A DNA stretch of 29,341 bases from CAZNEZ01 sp964572475 (lineage in GTDB: Bacteria; Bacillota; Clostridia; Lachnospirales; Lachnospiraceae). The notes beneath the pieces are model-generated. The model was not told the DNA's origin, ran no database searches, and saw only the letters and a program-made list of their open reading frames with translations. This document shows, piece by piece, positions 23,741 to 29,341 of this stretch. Each line of letters opens with the position of its first letter. Within the stretch, counting starts at the first letter, position 1. The DNA lies in assembly GCA_964572475.1 (NCBI GenBank), contig CAZNEZ010000027.1, positions 1-29,341 on the forward strand. The letters are read 5' to 3'. Position numbers and translations under genes: made by a program.

Positions 23741-26128
23741 CTACTTTCTTACAAGTGTCCCTTTAGTGTCTCTTTTTGCTGTTTTAAGTTTTCTAAGTTC
23801 TATTATTTTACCATTAGCTTCTACTTCCATATTATCACCTGCATCTAAAAGATAACATTTAATAACCTTATCCGTATCTACAAGCTTAATTCCTCTAACT
23901 CCAACTGCCCCCTTTTTCTTCTCTGGGATCTCGCTTAATGGGAATCTAAGGAATACTCCTCTTTCAGTCTGAAGTACGACAATAGAAGGCTGTGTTGAAG
24001 AATCTTCAAAGAATCCCTCATTAAACCCTTCTCCAAAGTCATCGTTATAGGAAACATCAGCTTCCATATCAAATCCACCCTCTGAGCCTCCTGAAAGCAT
24101 TACTGTTTCAATTTGCTCTGGAACGGAAGCTGTAGTTCCTGTTATCTGAATAGAAATAACACTATCTCCATCAGCAAGCTTAGTAGCAGCAACTGTACGT
24201 CTACTTACATCAAACTCACCGCCATCTACAAGTTTCATCATACCACTAGCTGTGGTGAACAATATCTTTTTATCAATCAATCTGTTTGCTTCACATATAA
24301 ATACTATATTCTCTCCGCTACTATCATAATTGCCTAGATTATCAATAGGTGTACCTTTATCCCTAAACTTCTTAAATGGTATATCAAGTACTTTTACCTG
24401 ATGCAGATTACCATTATCTGTAAAAATGCATATCTTATCTGTATTCATACAAGGGAAAAAGTGCTTGTTTTCTGCCTCGACAGCTTCTCTATTTCTATCG
24501 TAAGAAGACGATTCTATTGTCTTAGCATATCCAAATCTATCCATAACAAAGACAACTTCCTGCTCTTCAATCTTATTCTCTTCATATACGGCAACAGTTC
24601 CATTCTCAATAACAGTTTTTCTAGGACTCTGGTATTCTTTTCTGATAGAATCAAGTTCTTTCATAATAACCTTAGCCATAGCCTTTCTATTACCAAGAAT
24701 CTCTTCATACTCAGCTATTCTATTAACAATATCTGAATACTCCTTTTCTAATGCCATTATTTCTAAGCCTATTAATCTATATAATCTAAGCTCCAGAATG
24801 GCCTGAGCCTGCCTCTCTGTAAAGCAAAGCTGTGATGCATATAGTTTTGACTCTTTGTTCTTAAATGTAATCTTATCAGTGTTACCATTAATAAGACAGT
24901 CTTTAGCGTCCTTAAGACTCTTAGCACCTCTTAAGATTTCTATTATAAGGTCTATAATATTACATGCCTTTATCAGTCCTTCTTTGATTTCTTTTTGTTC
25001 AAGGTCTTTTTTCAGCAGAGTACTATATTTTCTTGTAGCCAGTTCAAATTGAAATGCAACATTATGTTCAATAATCTTTTTAAGTCCTAATGTTTCAGGC
25101 TTCCCATCAACAATAGCTAACATATTTACGCCAAATGTATCCTCAAGCTTAGTCTTTTTATATAACATATTCTTAAGTTTTTCTACATCAGCACTCTTCC
25201 TAAGTTCAAGAACAATTCTAATACCTTCTTTGGAAGATTCATTGGAAATATCAATAATATCGTTAGTTTTTTTAGTTTCTGCAAGTTCACATATATCTGA
25301 AATGAATTTTCCGATATTAGCACCAATCATAGTATATGGAATCTCTGAAATAACAAGCTTGTCCTTATCCGTCTTAGTTTTTCCAGGCTCAAAGTCAACT
25401 TTACCCCTAAGTTTGATTTTACCTGTTCCTGATTCATAAATATCCAGAAGTTCATCTTTATTTACAACAAGACCACCTGTAGGAAAATCAGGTCCCTGAA
25501 CAAATTCCATTAATTCCTGGGTAGTAATATCATTATCCTTCATATATGCAATAATAGCATTTATTACTTCGCCAAGGTTATGTGGTGGAACACTCGTTGT
25601 CATACCAACTGCAATACCTTCTGCTCCATTAATAAGAATATTAGGAACTTTTACAGGTAATACCTCTGGTTCCTTTTCAGTCTCATCAAAGTTAGGTATA
25701 AAATCTACTACATCTTTATCAAGATCAGCTAAGTAACATTCTTCAGTAAATTTCATGAGCTTAGCTTCTGTATAACGCATAGCAGCAGCTCCATCACCCT
25801 CTATTGAGCCGAAATTACCATGTCCATCGACTAGTGGCATCTCTTTTTTAAAATCCTGAGACATTACAACAAGTGCATCATATATTGAACTATCTCCATG
25901 TGGGTGAAACTTACCCATGGTATCACCAACAATACGCGCTGACTTACGATGAGGCTTATTGTGATCTAATCCGAGCTGCTCCATAGCATACAGTACACGC
26001 CTTTGAACAGGCTTTAAGCCATCTCTGATATCTGGAAGTGCCCTTGCACAGATAACACTCATTGCATAATCAATATATGATTTCTGCATTACTTCTGAAT
26101 ATTCAGTTCTTACTATTTTTTCTGACAT
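23741..26128 (-). CDS. parC: DNA topoisomerase IV subunit A (ParC; GyrA-like)
   Basis: The 795-residue subunit has the type IIA breakage-reunion core: SYIDYAMSVICARALPDIRDGLKPVQRRVLYAM, RKSARIVGDTMGKFHPHGDSSIYDALVVMSQ, and the catalytic tyrosine in AAAMRYTEAKL. The quinolone-region positions are Ser and Asp (HPHGDSSIYDA), the unmutated form. At the start of the C-terminal pinwheel, where gyrase carries QRRGGKG, the sequence reads YDRNREAVEAEN, so the GyrA box is absent and decatenase (topo IV) is the better call; a gyrase paralogue is the alternative. Residues about 679-713 are an acidic, Gly/Phe-rich insert with ten Asp/Glu and no Lys/Arg. It follows parE by 18 bases. Confidence 0.85.
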   Translation of the reverse strand: MSEKIVRTEYSEVMQKSYIDYAMSVICARALPDIRDGLKPVQRRVLYAMEQLGLDHNKPHRKSARIVGDTMGKFHPHGDSSIYDALVVMSQDFKKEMPLVDGHGNFGSIEGDGAAAMRYTEAKLMKFTEECYLADLDKDVVDFIPNFDETEKEPEVLPVKVPNILINGAEGIAVGMTTSVPPHNLGEVINAIIAYMKDNDITTQELMEFVQGPDFPTGGLVVNKDELLDIYESGTGKIKLRGKVDFEPGKTKTDKDKLVISEIPYTMIGANIGKFISDICELAETKKTNDIIDISNESSKEGIRIVLELRKSADVEKLKNMLYKKTKLEDTFGVNMLAIVDGKPETLGLKKIIEHNVAFQFELATRKYSTLLKKDLEQKEIKEGLIKACNIIDLIIEILRGAKSLKDAKDCLINGNTDKITFKNKESKLYASQLCFTERQAQAILELRLYRLIGLEIMALEKEYSDIVNRIAEYEEILGNRKAMAKVIMKELDSIRKEYQSPRKTVIENGTVAVYEENKIEEQEVVFVMDRFGYAKTIESSSYDRNREAVEAENKHFFPCMNTDKICIFTDNGNLHQVKVLDIPFKKFRDKGTPIDNLGNYDSSGENIVFICEANRLIDKKILFTTASGMMKLVDGGEFDVSRRTVAATKLADGDSVISIQITGTTASVPEQIETVMLSGGSEGGFDMEADVSYNDDFGEGFNEGFFEDSSTQPSIVVLQTERGVFLRFPLSEIPEKKKGAVGVRGIKLVDTDKVIKCYLLDAGDNMEVEANGKIIELRKLKTAKRDTKGTLVRK

Positions 26129-26146
26129 TCTCTATGCACTCCTTCC

Positions 26147-28069
26147 TTAAACATCTAATTCTGCATCATGTGCATGTTCATGTATAAATTCTCTTCTTGG
26201 TCCTACTTCATTGCCCATAAGCATTCCTGTTACTTCTGATGCCATAAGTGCATCTTCTATCTCTACTAGTTTAAGCATTCTGGTATCTGGATTAAGTGTT
26301 GTTTCCCATAATTGATCTGCGTCCATTTCTCCAAGACCTTTATATCTTTGTAATGTAAATGAAGAGCCTGCATGGTCTTTACGATATCTTTCAAGTGCCT
26401 TGTCATCATATAGATATTCGCCCTCACCTTTCTTAGGAACTGCCTTGTATAGTGGGGGCATTGCAAGATAAACATGTCCCTGATGTATAAGGTCTGGCAT
26501 AAATCTATAAAAAAATGTCAATAGTAATGTAGCAATATGAGCTCCATCGACATCAGCATCTGTCATTATTATTATCTTATTATATCTTAACTTTGAAATA
26601 TCAAAATCATTACCATATCCCTCTGAAAATCCACAGTTAAATGAGTTAATCATAGTTTTTATTTCTGCGTTAGCCAGAACTTTATCAATAGTAGCCTTTT
26701 CAACATTAAGTATCTTACCTCTAATCGGAAGAATCGCCTGTGTACTTCTATTTCTGGCCTGTTTAGCTGAACCTCCAGCAGAATCTCCCTCTACAATAAA
26801 CACTTCACATTCATCTGCATTTCTACTTTCGCAGTTTGCTAATTTACCATTGCTATCTATAGAAAATTTAGGTTTGGCAAGCAGATTCGTCTTAGCCTTT
26901 TCTTCTGCTTTTCTAATCTTAGCAGACTTCTCAGCACAGCTTATTACTTTCTTTAAAGTTTCAAGATTCTTGTCAAAATATAACTGTAATTCTTCACCTG
27001 TAACTTCTGCCGCCACTTTACCAGCATCTGGATTATCAAGTTTAGTCTTTGTCTGACCTTCAAATCTTGGTTCTGGGTGCTTAATTGCTATAACCGCAGT
27101 CATTCCATTTCTTACATCAAGTCCTGTAAAGTTAGTATCCTTTTCCTTAAGCAAGCCTATCTCTCTGGCATACTGATTAATAACTGTTGTAAATTTAGTC
27201 TTAAAACCTGTAATATGCGTTCCACCCTCTTGCGTGTATATGTTATTACAAAATCCTAGTATATTTTCCTGAAACTCATCTACAAACTGAAATGCTGCCT
27301 CAATCTCTATTCCATCAACACTTCTCTTATAATATATAACATCATGAACAGCTTCTTTGCCTGAATTAAGGTCTAAAACATATGATTTGATTCCATTTTC
27401 TTCATGAAAAACCACAATCTCTTCTTCAGCAAATCTCTTATTCTCAAATGTAATTGTAAGTTCAGGATTAAGGTATGATGTCTCATGAAGCCTGCTTTTA
27501 ATTGAATCTGCCTTAAAATAAGTCTTCTCAAATATCTCACTATCTGGTAAAAATCTTACAGTTGTACCATTATCACTTTTTCTGCATGTTCCAACTTCCT
27601 TAAGAGGATACATTACCTTTCCTCTCTCATATCGTTGATTATACACCTTACCATCTATTCTGATATTAACTTCCAACCATTCTGACAATGCATTTACAAC
27701 TGATGCTCCAACACCATGAAGTCCACCAGATATCTTATATCCACCGTCTCCAAATTTTCCACCTGCGTGAAGAATAGTAAAGACTACCTCAACTGCTGGA
27801 ATTCCAGCTTTTTCATTGATACCAACTGGAATTCCTCGGCCATTGTCCTTAATTGTAGCTGTTCCATCTTTCTCAAGTGTAACTGTAATATTATTACAAT
27901 ATCCGGCCAGATGTTCATCAACAGAGTTATCAACTATTTCATATATCAAATGGTTTAATCCTTTAGTTGACACACTTCCGATATACATTCCAGGTCTTTT
28001 TCTAACAGCTTCTAACCCTTCTAGAATTGAGATACTGTTCGCATCATACTTTTTATTAACTGCTGACAT
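26147..28069 (-). CDS. parE: DNA topoisomerase IV subunit B (ParE; GyrB-like)
   Basis: The 640-residue ATPase subunit has the GHKL fold motifs EAVRKRPGMYIG, EIVDNSVDEHLAG, DNGRGIPVG, and the ATP lid ISGGLHGVGASVVNALS, followed by the transducer and the TOPRIM domain with EGDSAGGSAKQARNR, LPIRGKILNVEKA and MTDADVDGAHIATLLLTFFYR, and the C-terminal QRYKGLGEMDADQLWETTLNP. It hydrolyses ATP to drive strand passage with ParC. The usual KQGRDR after the TOPRIM glutamate motif is KQARNR. GyrB and ParE are hard to separate by eye; I name it from its partner, which lacks a GyrA box. It begins two bases after the histidine phosphatase stop. Confidence 0.85.
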   Translation of the reverse strand: MSAVNKKYDANSISILEGLEAVRKRPGMYIGSVSTKGLNHLIYEIVDNSVDEHLAGYCNNITVTLEKDGTATIKDNGRGIPVGINEKAGIPAVEVVFTILHAGGKFGDGGYKISGGLHGVGASVVNALSEWLEVNIRIDGKVYNQRYERGKVMYPLKEVGTCRKSDNGTTVRFLPDSEIFEKTYFKADSIKSRLHETSYLNPELTITFENKRFAEEEIVVFHEENGIKSYVLDLNSGKEAVHDVIYYKRSVDGIEIEAAFQFVDEFQENILGFCNNIYTQEGGTHITGFKTKFTTVINQYAREIGLLKEKDTNFTGLDVRNGMTAVIAIKHPEPRFEGQTKTKLDNPDAGKVAAEVTGEELQLYFDKNLETLKKVISCAEKSAKIRKAEEKAKTNLLAKPKFSIDSNGKLANCESRNADECEVFIVEGDSAGGSAKQARNRSTQAILPIRGKILNVEKATIDKVLANAEIKTMINSFNCGFSEGYGNDFDISKLRYNKIIIMTDADVDGAHIATLLLTFFYRFMPDLIHQGHVYLAMPPLYKAVPKKGEGEYLYDDKALERYRKDHAGSSFTLQRYKGLGEMDADQLWETTLNPDTRMLKLVEIEDALMASEVTGMLMGNEVGPRREFIHEHAHDAELDV

Positions 28070-28071
28070 CT

Positions 28072-28731
28072 CTATAAGCTCCTTTTAAAATGTTTTCTAA
28101 GTAATTCTTCATTATTCTCTAAATGTGCGTAATCATTTATTCTTTCAACTGTGAATCTTCGTGATGATTCATAGTAATTTATCTGTGTAATACTACAATT
28201 CTCCAAGTCCTTTGCAAACATTAGATTTTTCGCCATATCTATCCCTAATATTCCTGCCAGGCTTGCCCTGATAAGACCTCCATGAGTAACTATTGCAACA
28301 TTATTGTACTCTGACTTAATTATATCATCTATGGCATTTTTTGCTCGAAGATATACCATATCTCCATTTTCACCCTGTATTCCATCTTTTCCTGCTGGAA
28401 ATGCAACATCACTCGTTGCTGCTTCCCTTTCTTTTACAAACTCACCATATTGTTCTATAATCTCAACACCTGATAAACCTGTAAGTCCTCCAAAATCAAT
28501 CTCTTTTAGTCTTTCATCTATAGTGTGGCTCACTTTTAGCTGTCTATTAATAATCTCTGCTGTTTCCACTGCCCTAATAAGATTGCTTGAATATAGTGCA
28601 TCTATATCATATTTCTTTAATCTGTCAGCCGTTAACTCTGCCTGAATTATTCCCTCCTTGCAAAGTGGAACGTCCACATTGCAAAGATCACTATTCTGTC
28701 TTCCGTGCCTTATAAGATATATCTTCATCAT
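28072..28731 (-). CDS. Histidine phosphatase (phosphoglycerate mutase-like) family protein
   Basis: The 219-residue protein begins MMKIYLIRHGRQNSD with the phosphohistidine motif RHG, continues with LYSSNLIRAVETAEII and the acid-containing LKEIDFGGLTG, and has the second catalytic histidine in VAIVTHGGLIRA. The substrate is unknown: relatives remove phosphate from adenosylcobalamin phosphate, sugar phosphates or nucleotides. Two adjacent ATGs (28731 and 28728) are possible; the second gives a better spacing (seven bases) from SD GGAG. The start overlaps the acetyltransferase gene by about 40 bases and the stop is two bases before parE, so it is firmly within that operon. Confidence 0.9.
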   Translation of the reverse strand: MMKIYLIRHGRQNSDLCNVDVPLCKEGIIQAELTADRLKKYDIDALYSSNLIRAVETAEIINRQLKVSHTIDERLKEIDFGGLTGLSGVEIIEQYGEFVKEREAATSDVAFPAGKDGIQGENGDMVYLRAKNAIDDIIKSEYNNVAIVTHGGLIRASLAGILGIDMAKNLMFAKDLENCSITQINYYESSRRFTVERINDYAHLENNEELLRKHFKRSL

Positions 28732-29167
28732 CTGTCTCCATCATAGTGTTATCATTAAGATACTGTATCATTCCAGGTCCAAGCTTTTCAGTCGGCCTCT
28801 CTATAAATCCAAACTTCTTGTAAAATGGCTCTCTTCCCTTAGCGCACATTAAACATAACATCATCTCTGAATTATCCATTCGGATTTCTTCTACATGTTC
28901 TATAATTCTTTGTAATACTTGTCTGCCAACTCCCTGTGTCTGCACATCAGGTCTTACCACCAAGTCCTGAACATAACATATAATAGCACCGTCACCAACA
29001 AGTCGCCCCATTCCAACTGCTTTTTCATCCAAATATGCAACAACCGTATATAAACTGTTCTTTAATGCAAGTTCAGCCTGTTCCCTCTTCAAGACCTTCC
29101 AATTAACAGAAGCCCTGAGATTCAAATATGTATCAACATCTAATTCATTAATTCTTATATCGAGCAT
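28691..29167 (-). CDS. GNAT-family N-acetyltransferase
   Basis: I choose the ATG at 29167 (158 residues, MLDIRINELDVDTYLNLRASVNW) because GGAGG is five bases upstream; the longer frame to 29245 begins inside the promoter. The acetyl-CoA-binding motif A is visible as CYVQDLVVRPDVQTQGVGRQVLQRIIEHV (QTQGVG), preceded by VVAYLDEKAVGMGRLVGDG and followed by the motif B region REPFYKKFGFIERP. It transfers acetyl from acetyl-CoA to an amine; the acceptor is unknown. It heads the run of genes leading into parE-parC, with a long overlap into the phosphatase gene. Confidence 0.9.
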   Translation of the reverse strand: MLDIRINELDVDTYLNLRASVNWKVLKREQAELALKNSLYTVVAYLDEKAVGMGRLVGDGAIICYVQDLVVRPDVQTQGVGRQVLQRIIEHVEEIRMDNSEMMLCLMCAKGREPFYKKFGFIERPTEKLGPGMIQYLNDNTMMETDDEDISYKARKTE

Positions 29168-29250
29168 TTTTGCCTCCATGCTATTAGTATTTTTAGGATT
29201 AGCTAATGGCACTATATTTAGTATTTTGAAAGCCTTTTTTTTCAATATAA

Positions 29251-29279
29251 AGTATATAGTATTTGATGAGAATATTCAA
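29251..29279 (-). promoter_or_regulatory. Promoter for the GNAT-phosphatase-parE-parC-GH51/43 operon
   Basis: Minus-strand TTGAAT (29279-29274) and TATACT (29256-29251) are 17 bases apart, a strong vegetative promoter. Transcription would begin near 29244, leaving a leader of about 77 bases. No other convincing promoter was seen before 20492 on this strand. Confidence 0.65.
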
Positions 29280-29302
29280 GTGATTTCCTATTATACATAA
29301 AA

Positions 29303-29341
29303 AGTGCCCCCTGGCATGATGATGTCATTTATATAATGACA
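29303..29341 (-). terminator. Hairpins at the right edge, probable end of a gene outside the window
   Basis: Read on the minus strand there is a perfect 7-bp dyad (TGTCATT-atata-AATGACA, 29341-29323) and then TGCC-aggg-GGCA followed by CTTTTT. The second has a short stem with a T-run and could terminate a minus-strand gene beyond the right edge. The window edge prevents a firm call. Confidence 0.35.

Noticed and set aside
24401..24736. 111-codon open frame on the plus strand
   Set aside because: It is antisense to parC, has no SD and reads as a low-complexity reverse translation of the real gene.
28304..28645. 113-codon open frame on the plus strand
   Set aside because: It is antisense to the histidine phosphatase, whose catalytic motifs are clear; no SD or family resemblance.
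29168..29245. 26-residue N-terminal extension of the GNAT protein
   Set aside because: The longer start begins at the predicted transcription start and lacks an SD; the ATG at 29167 has a clear GGAGG.
1..29341. CRISPR array, tRNA/rRNA genes, transposons or prophage
   Set aside because: No regularly spaced repeats, tRNA-like cloverleaf, transposase, integrase or phage structural gene was seen on either strand.

Overview
The window looks like a chromosomal segment of a low-GC Firmicute, most likely a gut Lachnospiraceae (Clostridium cluster XIVa). This rests on the strongly AT-rich sequence, purine-rich GGAGG-type ribosome binding sites, the gene repertoire (heterodimeric ABC exporter, DUF815 ATPase, DUF5050 propeller, P-protein PheA, FolB-FolK fusion, intracellular GH51/GH43 arabinosidase) and protein wording typical of Clostridia. 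Species is not determinable by eye. It is a scaffold with two runs of exactly 100 N. At both runs the flanking sequence is repeated on each side (17 bp and 55 bp), so the gaps look like unmerged contig overlaps and probably hide no sequence.

Layout. (1) 1-303: start of a lipoprotein gene running off the left edge. (2) 446-4015 (-): two half-transporters of a heterodimeric ABC exporter, abutting in frame with TAG directly followed by ATG; divergent from them are an AraC-family regulator and a maf pyrophosphatase (4240-5626, +). (3) 5761-9450 (-): ECF transporter S component with two extra N-terminal membrane segments, a TraX-family membrane protein split by the second N-run, and a GlgX/isoamylase-like GH13 protein in which all three catalytic carboxylate positions are replaced. 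(4) 9622-12141 (+): ABC-F ATPase (YkpA/YbiT type) and a PHP-domain phosphoesterase, whose 3' end overlaps that of a convergent DUF815 AAA ATPase by 21 bp. The ATPase follows pheA on the minus strand (12121-14601). (5) 14736-20384: folate region, with folB-folK on plus and, on minus, a probable operon lactonase-like propeller, folC, folE, folP, DUF5050 membrane-anchored propeller. (6) 20492-29167 (-): a probable five-gene operon GNAT acetyltransferase, histidine phosphatase, parE, parC, and a 1076-residue GH51-GH43 arabinosidase.

Together the folate genes supply GTP cyclohydrolase I, dihydroneopterin aldolase, HPPK, DHPS and folylpolyglutamate synthase, i.e. most of the dihydrofolate branch; no DHFR or pABA synthesis gene is seen here. 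The topoisomerase pair lacks a GyrA box and is best read as topoisomerase IV. No tRNA, rRNA, CRISPR array, transposase, integrase or phage gene was found, and no gene-free stretch exceeds 300 bases.

The most unusual items are the catalytically dead GH13 homologue, the arabinosidase attached to the topoisomerase IV operon, an acidic insert in ParC, the paired near-palindromes in the folate-operon promoter, and the inverted repeat ahead of the ECF S-component gene. I did not find a clearly new multi-gene system; the window is mostly core and near-core genes.
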